Origin: Nocardia jinanensis | GTDB taxonomy: Bacteria; Actinomycetota; Actinomycetes; Mycobacteriales; Mycobacteriaceae | Assembly: GCF_014645735.1 (NCBI RefSeq) | Contig: NZ_BMMH01000016.1 | Span: 51,940 to 115,939, forward strand | Direction: 5' to 3' | DNA length: 64,000 bases | Shown: piece after piece, positions 1 to 8,834 of the stretch | How the letters are laid out: every line of letters begins with the position of its first letter | Numbering within the stretch: position 1 is the first letter of the stretch | Position numbers and translations under genes: made by a program | Notes under the pieces: generated by a model | The model's database searches: none | Told to the model about the DNA's origin: nothing | The model's input: the letters and a program-made list of their open reading frames with translations, nothing else

Positions 1-2
1 CG

Positions 3-635
3 GAACGGAACGGCCGCGGCGCGGCCGGCGAGACCGGTGCCACCGAGCCGGCGGCGTCCGAGCCTGCTACCGCCGAACCGGCCGTAGCCGAGCCGGTCGC
101 GTCCGAACCGGCCGTAGCCGAGCCGGTCGTGGCCGAGCCGGTCGTGGCCGAACCGGCCGCAGCCGCCGGGAGCGGAACGCGTGCTCCCGAGCCGGAAGCT
201 CCCGCAGTCGTGGCATCCGGCCCGGACGAGGTGGCGGTGCCGTCTGCCGCGCCCGACGCGGTCGCGGCCGAGAGCGGATCTGCCGCGGATCGCAACGGTC
301 TGACCCACGCGGCGAACGGTACGGCCCACCAACCGGAGTCCGCCGCCGTTCCGGTCGCGGAATCGGTACCGGCCGGCGAACCTGCCGCGTCGCCGGAACC
401 CATCGGTGACGGTGTCCCGGAGGCCCGTAGCAGGCGGCGTCGTGTCGCCCGTTCGACCTCGGCTCCGGCCGCCGATAGCGCGGGTGCTGTATTCGTCCTG
501 TCCACCGACGATCAGCCCGCCACGCCGGTGACCGATCTGGTGGCCGATCCGCCGGAGCCCGAGGTGCCGGTGCGCCGGGTGCGCCGCCGGGCCGCGGGGC
601 GCCCGTCCGGGCCGCCGGTCGACGAACAGAACTGA
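3..635 (+). CDS. rne: Ribonuclease E/G, C-terminal tail (partial)
   Basis: The frame is open from the window edge to a stop at 635, so only the last ~210 residues are present and the catalytic S1/RNase E core lies outside. What is visible is a low-complexity Ala/Pro/Glu/Val tail with short repeats of the type AEPV/SEPA, ending in Arg-rich clusters (RRRRVARS, RRVRRRAAGR) typical of the disordered C-terminal extension of actinobacterial RNase E. The identification rests on position: rne directly precedes rplU-rpmA-obg in mycobacteria and relatives. The tail would bind RNA and degradosome partners. Any other Ala/Pro-rich protein could look like this, so the call is contextual. Confidence 0.75.
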   Translation, partial: ERNGRGAAGETGATEPAASEPATAEPAVAEPVASEPAVAEPVVAEPVVAEPAAAAGSGTRAPEPEAPAVVASGPDEVAVPSAAPDAVAAESGSAADRNGLTHAANGTAHQPESAAVPVAESVPAGEPAASPEPIGDGVPEARSRRRRVARSTSAPAADSAGAVFVLSTDDQPATPVTDLVADPPEPEVPVRRVRRRAAGRPSGPPVDEQN

Positions 636-644
636 ACTGGGCGC

Positions 645-681
645 CGAGTGCCCGGCCCGCGGACTGTGGGCCGGGCACTCG
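645..681 (+). terminator. Strong hairpin after rne
   Basis: A perfect 14-bp inverted repeat (arms 645-658 and 668-681, CGAGTGCCCGGCCC and its complement) encloses a 9-nt loop just 9 nt after the rne stop. There is no U-tract, which is usual for actinobacterial terminators. The remaining 300 bases up to rplU hold no convincing gene. Confidence 0.7.
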
Positions 682-782
682 CGCGTCCGGGACGGCCGGA
701 CTGCTCGCACTGTGCCGCGCGGCGCGCGTGACACCGGTTCCGGTGCCGCGCCCGGTTCCGCCGGGTCGTCCGGGGGACCGGT

Positions 783-812
783 TTGGTCGCATGTACCGGC
801 ATCCTGTAATCT
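783..812 (+). promoter_or_regulatory. Possible promoter for rplU-rpmA
   Basis: TTGGTC (783-788) and TGTAAT or TAATCT (805-812) lie 16-18 bp apart in the rne-rplU gap, downstream of the rne terminator and about 180 bp before rplU. This is a by-eye match to a housekeeping sigma promoter and is weak on its own. Confidence 0.3.
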
Positions 813-990
813 TGGCAGTCGCTGCCCGGCGACAGCATGTGCTGTTCCGTGGCCGGTTCCCGATACCGAGAGCCACCAATGGCCGAGGCGGCGGATTATC
901 AGACCAGTCGTGCGGTGGACCCCGGTGCGAAACCGAGGTACTACCGTGTAAGCGAGTGCCGAGCACCAAAGGAAGAAGGGCAGCCGACCG

Positions 991-1302
991 ATGGCAACGT
1001 ACGCGATCGTCAAGACCGGCGGAAAGCAGTACAAGGTCGCGGTCGGTGACCTGGTGAAGGTCGAGAAGATCGAGGGTGCGCCGGGCACCTCCGTGGCACT
1101 GTCGCCGGTGCTCGTCGTCGATGGCGCCGAGCTCACCACCACAGCCGACAAGCTGGCGAAGGTTTCGGTGTCGGCCGAGGTGGTCGAGCAGACCAAGGGC
1201 CCGAAGATCCGCATCCACAAGTTCAAGAACAAGACCGGCTACCACAAGCGCCAGGGTCACCGTCAGCCGCTGACGGTCCTGAAGGTCACCGGCATCAAGT
1301 AA
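991..1302 (+). CDS. rplU: 50S ribosomal protein L21
   Basis: The 103-aa product has the normal L21 length. It begins MATYAIVKTGGKQYKV, the diagnostic L21 N-terminus (AIVxTGGKQYxV), and ends with the conserved YHKRQGHRQP segment that contacts 23S rRNA. L21 binds 23S rRNA in the large subunit and sits near L20. The ATG is preceded by the purine-rich stretch GGAAGAAGGGCAG. It is followed after 43 bp by rpmA, the universal partner. Confidence 0.97.
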   Translation: MATYAIVKTGGKQYKVAVGDLVKVEKIEGAPGTSVALSPVLVVDGAELTTTADKLAKVSVSAEVVEQTKGPKIRIHKFKNKTGYHKRQGHRQPLTVLKVTGIK

Positions 1303-1311
1303 CGACCCGCA

Positions 1312-1325
1312 GGGCTGTACAGCCC
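1312..1325. other. Palindrome between rplU and rpmA
   Basis: GGGCTGTACAGCCC is a perfect 14-bp palindrome in the short rplU-rpmA spacer. It could form a small RNA hairpin tuning L21/L27 stoichiometry or RNA processing. No function is shown by the sequence alone. Confidence 0.35.
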
Positions 1326-1345
1326 GCGCTGAAGGAGTATCAGCA

Positions 1346-1612
1346 ATGGCACATAAGAAGGGCGCATCCAGCTCCCGGAACGGCCGCGATTCCAATGCCC
1401 AGCGGCTCGGCGTGAAGCGTTTCGGCGGGCAGTCGGTCAAGGCCGGCGAGATCCTGGTGCGGCAGCGTGGCACCCACTTCCACCCCGGCGTCAATGTCGG
1501 CCGCGGCGGTGACGACACCCTGTTCGCGCTCGAAGCGGGTGCCGTCGAATTCGGCAGCAAGCGGGGTCGTAAGACCGTCAACATCGTGGTCCCGGAGCCG
1601 GTCGAAGCCTGA
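1346..1612 (+). CDS. rpmA: 50S ribosomal protein L27
   Basis: The 88-aa protein starts MAHKKGASSSRNGRDSNAQR, the canonical L27 N-terminus that reaches the peptidyl-transferase centre. It starts directly at this sequence, without the cleavable N-terminal extension found in Firmicutes. The conserved FGGQ, G(E)ILVRQRGTHFHPG and VGRGGDDTLFAL segments follow. The start has a GAAGGAG Shine-Dalgarno. It forms the rplU-rpmA operon and is closed off by a strong terminator before obg. Confidence 0.97.
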   Translation: MAHKKGASSSRNGRDSNAQRLGVKRFGGQSVKAGEILVRQRGTHFHPGVNVGRGGDDTLFALEAGAVEFGSKRGRKTVNIVVPEPVEA

Positions 1613-1636
1613 CCGGCTGACGACTCCACCACAGCG

Positions 1637-1672
1637 AGCGGGTCAGGGTGACAAACCCTCGACCCGCTTTTC
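1637..1672 (+). terminator. Terminator after rpmA
   Basis: AGCGGGTC (1637-1644) pairs with GACCCGCT (1661-1668). An inner AGGG/CCCT stem extends the hairpin, and it is followed by TTTT. This looks like a true intrinsic terminator separating the ribosomal protein operon from obg. Confidence 0.8.
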
Positions 1673-1813
1673 GCGTTTCCGCCCACGTCGCCGCCGTCTC
1701 GTCCGGGCACCGGGCACTGCACCTTCCCGACTTCGCCGACGCAGAGTTTGTTCCGCCCCCGGACGCGGTGCCCCATCCCGCCCCCCGAACCTTCAGAGGA
1801 GGATGATCCGGCC

Positions 1814-3271
1814 ATGGCCAAGTTCATCGACCGCGTCGTTCTTCATGTCCGCGCCGGTAAGGGCGGGCACGGCTGTGCCTCGGTGCACCGGGAGAAGTTC
1901 AAACCGCTGGGCGGGCCCGACGGCGGTAACGGCGGTAACGGCGGGGATGTGATCCTCGAGGTGGACGCCAATGTGCACACCCTGCTGGACTTCCATTTCC
2001 ATCCGCACGCCAAAGCCGGCAACGGCAAACCCGGCGAAGGCGGCAACCGGGACGGGAAGAAGGGCGGGGAACTGCTGCTGAAGGTCCCGGACGGGACGGT
2101 GGTCCTGGACGCCCACGGTGAGGTCTTGATGGACCTGGTGGGGGCCGGGAACCGGTTCGTCGTCGCCAAGGGCGGCCGGGGCGGTCTGGGGAACGCGGCC
2201 CTGGTCTCCCGGGCCCGTAAGGCGCCCGGGTTCGCGCTGCTCGGCGAGGAGGGTGAGGCCCACGATGTGGTGCTCGAGCTCAAATCCGTCGCCGACGTGG
2301 GTCTGGTCGGATTCCCGTCCGCGGGGAAGTCGTCGCTGGTCTCGGTGCTGTCCGCTGCCAAACCGAAGATCGCCGACTATCCCTTCACCACGCTCGTGCC
2401 GAACCTCGGCGTCGTGAACGCGGGGGATACGACGTTCACGGTCGCCGATGTTCCGGGGCTCATCCCCGGGGCCAGCGACGGCCGCGGCCTGGGCCTGGAC
2501 TTCCTCCGTCATCTGGAACGCTGCGCGGTGCTGGCACATGTGGTCGATCTCGCCACCCTGGACCCAGGCCGCGACCCGATCTCCGATATCGACGCTCTCG
2601 AAGCCGAACTGGCCGCGTACAAACCGGCCCTGCACGGTGACGTGAGCCTCGGTGATCTGGCCGGCCGGCCCCGGGTGGTGATCCTCAACAAGGTCGATGT
2701 GCCCGACGCCGAAGACCTCGCCGATCTGGTCACGTCCGAGCTGCAGGAGCGCGGCTGGCCCGTGTTCCGGATCTCGGCCGTCGCGCATACCGGTCTGCGG
2801 CAGCTGACCTTCGCGCTCGCCGAACTGGTGCAGACCTACCGTGACGCGCACCCGGCCGCCGAACCGAAGCGACCGGTGATCCGCCCGGTGCCGGTGGACA
2901 ATTCCGGTTTCACCGTGCGCGCCGATCCGGACGAGCCGGGTGGTTTCATCGTGCGCGGTACCCGGCCCGAACGCTGGGTGCACCAGACCCAGTTCGACAA
3001 CGACGAAGCCGTCGGCTACCTCGCCGACCGTTTGGCCCGCCTCGGTGTCGAGGACGAACTGGTGCGGCTCGGGGCGCAACCGGGTGCGCCGGTGACCATC
3101 GGCGAGGTGACCTTCGACTGGGAACCGCAGATCACCGCGGGCGCCGATATCGTGCCCACCGGTCGCGGGACCGATATCCGGCTCGAACAGACCGATCGGG
3201 TGAGCGCGGCCGAACGTAAGCACGCGTCGCGGGTGCGGCGCGGTCTGCTGGACGAGGAAAGCGGGGAGTAG
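1814..3271 (+). CDS. obg: GTPase Obg/CgtA
   Basis: This 485-aa GTPase is involved in late 50S ribosome assembly and stress signalling. The glycine-rich Obg fold occupies roughly residues 1-158 (GGPDGGNGGNGGD, AKGGRGGLGN). The G domain follows, with G1 GFPSAGKSS near residue 166, switch TT in DYPFTTL, G3 DVPGLI and G4 NKVD. The C-terminal third is the OCT domain (GFxVRG, ERW, around 360-440) plus a basic tail. The chosen ATG at 1814 has AGAGGAGGA 10 nt upstream; an in-frame upstream extension lacks this support. proB follows after 39 bp, the conserved obg-proB order. Confidence 0.97.
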   Translation: MAKFIDRVVLHVRAGKGGHGCASVHREKFKPLGGPDGGNGGNGGDVILEVDANVHTLLDFHFHPHAKAGNGKPGEGGNRDGKKGGELLLKVPDGTVVLDAHGEVLMDLVGAGNRFVVAKGGRGGLGNAALVSRARKAPGFALLGEEGEAHDVVLELKSVADVGLVGFPSAGKSSLVSVLSAAKPKIADYPFTTLVPNLGVVNAGDTTFTVADVPGLIPGASDGRGLGLDFLRHLERCAVLAHVVDLATLDPGRDPISDIDALEAELAAYKPALHGDVSLGDLAGRPRVVILNKVDVPDAEDLADLVTSELQERGWPVFRISAVAHTGLRQLTFALAELVQTYRDAHPAAEPKRPVIRPVPVDNSGFTVRADPDEPGGFIVRGTRPERWVHQTQFDNDEAVGYLADRLARLGVEDELVRLGAQPGAPVTIGEVTFDWEPQITAGADIVPTGRGTDIRLEQTDRVSAAERKHASRVRRGLLDEESGE

Positions 3272-3310
3272 GCAGGTGAACCAGGGGAACCGCGGAGCAG
3301 GGGCACGGCC

Positions 3311-4432
3311 GTGAACCTGGTTCCGTCAGAACTCAGTGATGCCCGGCGTGTGATCGCCGGGGCGCGGCGCGTGGTGGTGAAGATCGGTTCCTCGGCGCTC
3401 ACCAGTTTGTCCGGCGGACTCGATATCGATCGGCTCGATCGGCTCGCCGACGCCATCGAGGCCCGGATGCGATCCGGATCCGATGTGGTTGTCGTATCGT
3501 CCGGTGCGATCGGTGCGGGCCTGGCGCCTCTCGGGTTGACCAGGCGCCCGCGCGATCTCGCGACCAAACAGGCCGCGGCCAGTGTCGGGCAACTCGCGCT
3601 CGTACATGCCTGGGGTACCTCGTTCACCCGCTACAACCGCACGGTGGGCCAGATCCTGCTCAGCGCAGACGATTTCGCCCGCCGGGAACATCATCGCAAC
3701 GCCCAGCGCACCCTCGACCGGCTGCGGTCGCTCGGTGCGGTGGCGGTGGTGAACGAGAACGACACCGTCGCGACGGAGGAGATCCGCTTCGGTGACAACG
3801 ACCGGCTCGCCGCGCTGGTGGCGCATCTGGTGGGTGCCGACGCGTTGTTCCTGCTCTCCGATGTGGCCGGACTCTACGACGGTGACCCGCGCAAGGGGAA
3901 TGCGAATTTCATCGGTGAGGTGCGCACCAGCGCCGATCTCGACGGTGTGATCGCCGGTAGCGGTGGGGTGCTCGGTACCGGCGGGATGGCGTCCAAATTG
4001 TCGGCGGCCCGGTTGGCGGCCGACGCCGGGGTCCCGGTACTGCTGGCCGCGGCCGCCGAGGCGGCCGAAGCGCTCGGAACCGGTACGGTCGGAACCGCTT
4101 TCGCGGCCCGCCCGGTGCGGTTGTCCGCACGCCGTTTCTGGGTGCGGCACGCCGCCGACAGCCGGGGCGCGATCCTCATCGATTCGGGTGCCGTCGAGGC
4201 CGTGGCCGGCGCCCGGCGGTCCTTGCTCGCGGCGGGAATCGTCGGGGTCCGGGGTCGTTTCCACGGCGGTGATGTGGTGGACCTGGTGGGTCCGGATCGT
4301 ACGATCGTGGCCCGTGGGGTGGTGGAATACGACGCCGCCGAACTCGCCACCGTGCTCGGCCGGTCCACCCGGGAACTGCCGGACGGTATGCAGCGCCCGG
4401 TGATACACGCCGACGACCTGGTGCGGGTCTGA
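3311..4432 (+). CDS. proB: Glutamate 5-kinase
   Basis: This 373-aa enzyme phosphorylates L-glutamate to glutamyl 5-phosphate, the first step of proline synthesis. The amino-acid-kinase domain fills residues ~15-265 (VVKIGSSALT, VSSGAIGAG, NENDTVATEEIRFGDND, GTGGMASK). A C-terminal PUA domain (~280-365) is retained, as in proline-feedback-regulated enzymes. The start is GTG, 39 bp after obg. Its pathway partner proA is 29 kb downstream at 33143, and proC is not in the window. Confidence 0.95.
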   Translation: MNLVPSELSDARRVIAGARRVVVKIGSSALTSLSGGLDIDRLDRLADAIEARMRSGSDVVVVSSGAIGAGLAPLGLTRRPRDLATKQAAASVGQLALVHAWGTSFTRYNRTVGQILLSADDFARREHHRNAQRTLDRLRSLGAVAVVNENDTVATEEIRFGDNDRLAALVAHLVGADALFLLSDVAGLYDGDPRKGNANFIGEVRTSADLDGVIAGSGGVLGTGGMASKLSAARLAADAGVPVLLAAAAEAAEALGTGTVGTAFAARPVRLSARRFWVRHAADSRGAILIDSGAVEAVAGARRSLLAAGIVGVRGRFHGGDVVDLVGPDRTIVARGVVEYDAAELATVLGRSTRELPDGMQRPVIHADDLVRV

Positions 4433-4703
4433 GGAGACGCGGGTCCCGGGGCACGATGCGTACCGCCGGTTGTGACGGTCGGCGCGACGTTCCGACGCCT
4501 CCCGTTCCGGGACGCGGTCGCGCGGTGCGCGAGCAAGCCGAGTTCGGGAAAATCGCACGGAGCCGGCAGTTTTACCATGTGGGCATCGATCGTGGCGTAA
4601 CCGGCGGTATCGCAACCGGTCACGTCCTCCCTTTTTCGCCGAACCTGTACCGACGAGGACGGTCCGGCGGTGGAGTCGGCGCCTTCCGGCGCGTCGTACG
4701 GGT

Positions 4704-5363
4704 TCAGGCGATACGGCCCAGATGATCGGCGGTACGGGTGGTTTCCGGCAGGCGGTAGCGCGGGGCGAGCCGTAACACCAGCGCGCACGCGGAATCCAGA
4801 GTGAAGCGGTGTCCGACCGAGACGAACAGTGGTTTGACCCCCGGCTGGGTACGCAGGGCCCGGCCGACGATCTCGTCATCGAAGGTGACCGGGCTCGAAT
4901 CGCCCCGGTCCGGTCCCGGCTCGCGATAGTCGCCGGAGGCTTTCTTGGCGACACCGATACTCGGCAGGTCGGTGAGCACGCCCAAGTGGGCGGCCAGTCC
5001 GAAACGCCGGGGATGGGCCAGACCGTGGCCGTCGCAGATCAGGACGTCTGGTTCGACCCGCAGGGTCTCCAGCGCGCGAGTCAGCGGGGGGATCTCGCGG
5101 AAGGCGAAAAGCCCTGAGATATAGGGGAACTCGGCCCGTTCACGAACCACCGCCTCGTCCACCACGGTGAGCGAGTCCACATCCAGCACGGTGACCACCC
5201 CGATCGCGATATCGGGATCGCGATAGGCGACATCCAGCCCGGCCGCGAATCGGATCGGGCCGTGCTCGTCATCCACCCGCACCAGGTCGCGTAGCCGCTG
5301 CTGGACCGCGACGGCCTCGTCCTCGCTCACCGCCCACTCGTGCATCTGCCGGACCCGCACCAT
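4704..5363 (-). CDS. nfi: Endonuclease V (deoxyinosine repair)
   Basis: This 219-aa protein matches the endonuclease V family, which nicks DNA one nucleotide 3' of deoxyinosine. Visible family signatures are GLDVAYR, YISGLFAFRE (normally YIPGLLSFRE), CDGHGLAHPRRFGLAAHLG and SIGVAKK. The Asp in DVAY, the Glu in FRE and the Asp in CDG supply the metal-binding acidic residues. A second in-frame Met seven residues in could be the true start. It lies convergent with proB across a ~270-bp gap in which I see no gene. Confidence 0.9.
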   Translation of the reverse strand: MVRVRQMHEWAVSEDEAVAVQQRLRDLVRVDDEHGPIRFAAGLDVAYRDPDIAIGVVTVLDVDSLTVVDEAVVRERAEFPYISGLFAFREIPPLTRALETLRVEPDVLICDGHGLAHPRRFGLAAHLGVLTDLPSIGVAKKASGDYREPGPDRGDSSPVTFDDEIVGRALRTQPGVKPLFVSVGHRFTLDSACALVLRLAPRYRLPETTRTADHLGRIA

Positions 5364-5389
5364 GCCGGAAGCCTATCGGGCGCGGGGCG

Positions 5390-6304
5390 CTACAGCTGTG
5401 CGAGGAACCGGTCGAGGCGGGTCGCGATCCGCTCCGGCGCCTCGCCGTTGATCGCGTGCGAATGCCCGGCCCATACCTCCACCTCGGCGCCCGGAACCTG
5501 CCGCGCGCGTTCCGCGGCGCGCCGCGAGTCGTGGACGATACTGTCGCCCGCCAGGATCACCAGGATCGGTACCGAGACGGAACGCAGTTGTTCGGTCGTC
5601 GGCTGTCGCGGCTGGGCGGGGCGCTGCACGAAATCCCGCATACCCGAGGCGATGAGGCGGGCCTCCGGAACCGAGTCGTCGGCTTTCGCTGCACCGGAAA
5701 TCCAGCTCAGCAGCCACTCCCGCACGGTCCGCGGTATTCCCGGCAGGATACTGCCCAGCGAGACCAGGATCATCTTCCAGGTGACCGGGGCGAAGGTGAC
5801 GGCCGGATCGAGCAGGACGGCCGAGGCCACCCGCTGCGGCCGGTGCACGACGGTCTGAGCGGCCAGCCAGCCGCCGATACTCACCCCGAGCAGATGGACC
5901 CGCTCGGTTCCCAGCTGTTCGAGGGCCTGATCCAGCCAGGCCGCCTGGTCCTGCGGGCCGGTGATCGGGGCGGTCTGCGCGGTGGCCCCCGGCTCGCCGA
6001 GACTGTCCAGCGACCATACGGTGCGCTGGGCCGTCAGGCCCCCGATATTGGCTCGCCACATAGGAGTCGATGCCTGCCGCCCAGACAGCAGCACGATCGG
6101 TTCGGCGGCGGGGGGACCGAAGCGATAGGCGGTGACCCGGCCGAACGCGGTGGTCAGTATCCGGGTCTCGTCGGGCACCGGTAGAGTCCCCATCCCGTCG
6201 CGATAGGCCGCCACGAAACGCGCCCGGCCCGCCGTGTCGGTGAAATGGCTGATGCCGTCGGGTTGTGGTGCGATCGGGGCGGTTTCGGGCAGTTCGCTGG
6301 TCAC
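5390..6304 (-). CDS. Alpha/beta hydrolase
   Basis: This 304-aa alpha/beta-hydrolase-fold protein has a nucleophile elbow GVSIGG with the serine at residue 142. An aspartate follows in LVILAGDS, and a late histidine in GHSHAINGEAP completes a plausible catalytic triad. An oxyanion-hole region follows beta-3 (LLSGRQAST). There is no signal peptide, so it should be cytoplasmic. Substrate cannot be told from sequence. The gene lies 26 bp upstream of nfi on the same strand and may be co-transcribed with it. Confidence 0.8.
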   Translation of the reverse strand: MTSELPETAPIAPQPDGISHFTDTAGRARFVAAYRDGMGTLPVPDETRILTTAFGRVTAYRFGPPAAEPIVLLSGRQASTPMWRANIGGLTAQRTVWSLDSLGEPGATAQTAPITGPQDQAAWLDQALEQLGTERVHLLGVSIGGWLAAQTVVHRPQRVASAVLLDPAVTFAPVTWKMILVSLGSILPGIPRTVREWLLSWISGAAKADDSVPEARLIASGMRDFVQRPAQPRQPTTEQLRSVSVPILVILAGDSIVHDSRRAAERARQVPGAEVEVWAGHSHAINGEAPERIATRLDRFLAQL

Positions 6305-6355
6305 GCCCCGACACTATCGGCGATCCGTACGGTTACCCGGGGACGATCGAGGCCC

Positions 6356-7243
6356 TCAGGTGCCGAATTCGGGGACGACCGCGTAGGTGCGCAACCGTTC
6401 GGCGGCCCGCTCGTCGGTGAGTTCGACGCGCAGGTCGGGGTTCTCGTGATAGAAGCGGATCAGCCAGTAGGTGGCCGCGGAGCCGATCGAGAGTTTCTCC
6501 GCGTGGATCCGTTTCGCGACGCTGCGACCCGGCTTCCGGCCGGGACGCGAGATCCGGATCGTGCCCTTGGAATTATTACGCGACACCACCGCGATCTGCT
6601 CGATCGAGGTCCAGCTCACCATATTCGCGACCGAGGTCTTGGTGGGCAGCACGATATGCATCGGTGTCAATACCAGCCGGCGGATCTCTGGTCGACGCGC
6701 GTATACACAGAGGTAGACAAGAACCGCGACGGCGACGGCGACGGCCAGCCAGGGTGGGATCGGCGGATGCGGGTTCACAGTGAGTGTGCCGGTCCAGGTG
6801 CCGATACCGAAGATCGCGCACAGTGTCGCCAGACTGATGAAACAGACCACGAGCGCGACCTCGTATCCGAGCGAGCGGCGGACCACCAGAGCGTCCTGGT
6901 CGTTCGCGAATCGTGCGCCTTCGATCCGGATCCGCGAACGGCCGCGCGAGGTCGCCGAGAGCATCGGCAGGTACGAGACGACCCAGGCGGCGGCCGCGAT
7001 ATGGAGGGCCGGCTGCAACGGCTCCCCGGAGTCCAGCGCGAGCGCCGCCTGCGCCAGCAGGAAGGTGGCGAGGACGGCCACCAGGAACACCGCCGGATAG
7101 GTCCAGCCGTTCAGATTGCCCCGCAGTTCGCGCGGTGGCGGAAAATAGTTCCGGACCTGTGTTGTTCGCGGATCGGCCACCGCGTCCGGCCCCGCGACCA
7201 TCGTCGGCATATCGGGGGATACGGTGTGCGGCTGGCGTGTCAT
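6356..7243 (-). CDS. Membrane protein, unknown function
   Basis: This is a 295-aa protein with about four predicted membrane helices: residues ~38-58 (AVFLVAVLATFLLAQAAL), ~70-88, ~118-140 and ~155-175. A C-terminal cytoplasmic domain rich in Arg/Lys resembles a PH-like photolyase/membrane-associated fold (VLPTKTSVANMVSWTSIEQIAVVS) but I cannot name it. I chose the ATG at 7243 because residues upstream in the open frame are low-quality and Arg-rich. No neighbour suggests a role. Confidence 0.65.
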   Translation of the reverse strand: MTRQPHTVSPDMPTMVAGPDAVADPRTTQVRNYFPPPRELRGNLNGWTYPAVFLVAVLATFLLAQAALALDSGEPLQPALHIAAAAWVVSYLPMLSATSRGRSRIRIEGARFANDQDALVVRRSLGYEVALVVCFISLATLCAIFGIGTWTGTLTVNPHPPIPPWLAVAVAVAVLVYLCVYARRPEIRRLVLTPMHIVLPTKTSVANMVSWTSIEQIAVVSRNNSKGTIRISRPGRKPGRSVAKRIHAEKLSIGSAATYWLIRFYHENPDLRVELTDERAAERLRTYAVVPEFGT

Positions 7244-7456
7244 CGGTACTACCTGTACTTCAGGATTCGATCGGGCGCCTGCGATGATATCGGCAATCGG
7301 AGGGCAACTCCGACTCGCACACGGGCGGTGGCGTTTGTGCGCCACCGCCCGGATCGATTCGGCGGCACGCGGGCACGGCTGAATCGTGTGCACGCGCGCG
7401 GCCGGGCGATCGCGGCGCAACTCACCGTGACCGCCGCCGGGTGGTGTTTCAGCGAT

Positions 7457-7873
7457 TCAGGATTCGGCTGTCACCGTGGCGAGCGCCTTCCGCGGCCGGA
7501 ATCGGTCGATCAATGCCACGACGACCAGGTAGATCACGCCCCAGACGGCGAACGTCGTGAGCTGGGAGCCCACGATATCGGCGTCGGAGTACAGGATCGA
7601 GCGGGCCGACTCGACCGCCGCGGGTACCGGGAGGACTTCGTGCAGCATCCGGAACAGCTGGGGTTCCAGGTAGCTCGACATCGCACCGTTGGACGCCGGT
7701 ACGCCGAGGAACATCAGCACCGCGATCACCGGCAGCACCGCGAGCAGGCCGAGAACTCGGACGAAGATCCTGGTGAACAGCGCCGTACTGAATATCGCGA
7801 CCGCCCCGATTCCGGTGAGCGCGAGGAAATGGCCTTCGATCGCGCCGAGGATCGGTCCGGCCACAGTCCACAC
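7457..7873 (-). pseudogene. C-terminal fragment of a YhgE/SNG1-like membrane protein
   Basis: Only 138 residues are encoded, from a GTG 22 bp after the btuD stop. The fragment has three hydrophobic segments and a motif of the form PASNGAMSSYLEP...LHEVLPVPAAVESARSILY, which I recognise from the C-terminal half of YhgE/Pip or DUF3533-type ABC-2-like membrane proteins, normally 350-700 aa. The N-terminal part is missing, and a stop codon at 7895-7897 blocks the frame. It may be a remnant fused onto the ABC operon or a short functional derivative. Confidence 0.5.
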
Positions 7874-7894
7874 CAGCCCTGCCCTGAGCGCCCG

Positions 7895-8674
<780 letters not shown>

Positions 8675-8677
8675 CGA

Positions 8678-8745
8678 GTGCTCCGCTGTGGCGCCGGGTG
8701 TTCCGCAGGGGCGACAGGTGCTCCGCTGTGGCGCCGGGTGTTCCG
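8678..8745 (-). repeat. 28-bp direct repeat carrying the btuD leader
   Basis: A 28-bp sequence occurs twice (8678-8705 and 8718-8745) in the 160-bp btuC-btuD gap. Each copy includes, on the minus strand, CACAGCGGAGCAC, which contains the putative btuD ribosome-binding site. The duplication therefore copies a leader plus Shine-Dalgarno just before the TTG start. Confidence 0.75.
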
Positions 8746-8834
8746 GGGGTCGGCGCGTGCGCCGCAGTGTGTCGTCGGCCGCGCAGTGCCGTCCGCGTAC
8801 TCCGCGGTGTTGTCGTGGCGTGTGCCCTGGACGA

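Noticed and set aside
67..1827. A 586-codon open frame on the minus strand across rne, rplU, rpmA
   Set aside because: It is antisense to rplU and rpmA, which are certain, is Arg/Pro-rich without domains, and reflects high GC.
4456..4725. An 89-codon plus-strand frame between proB and nfi
   Set aside because: No domain, no good ribosome-binding site, and it overlaps the 3' end of the convergent endonuclease V gene.
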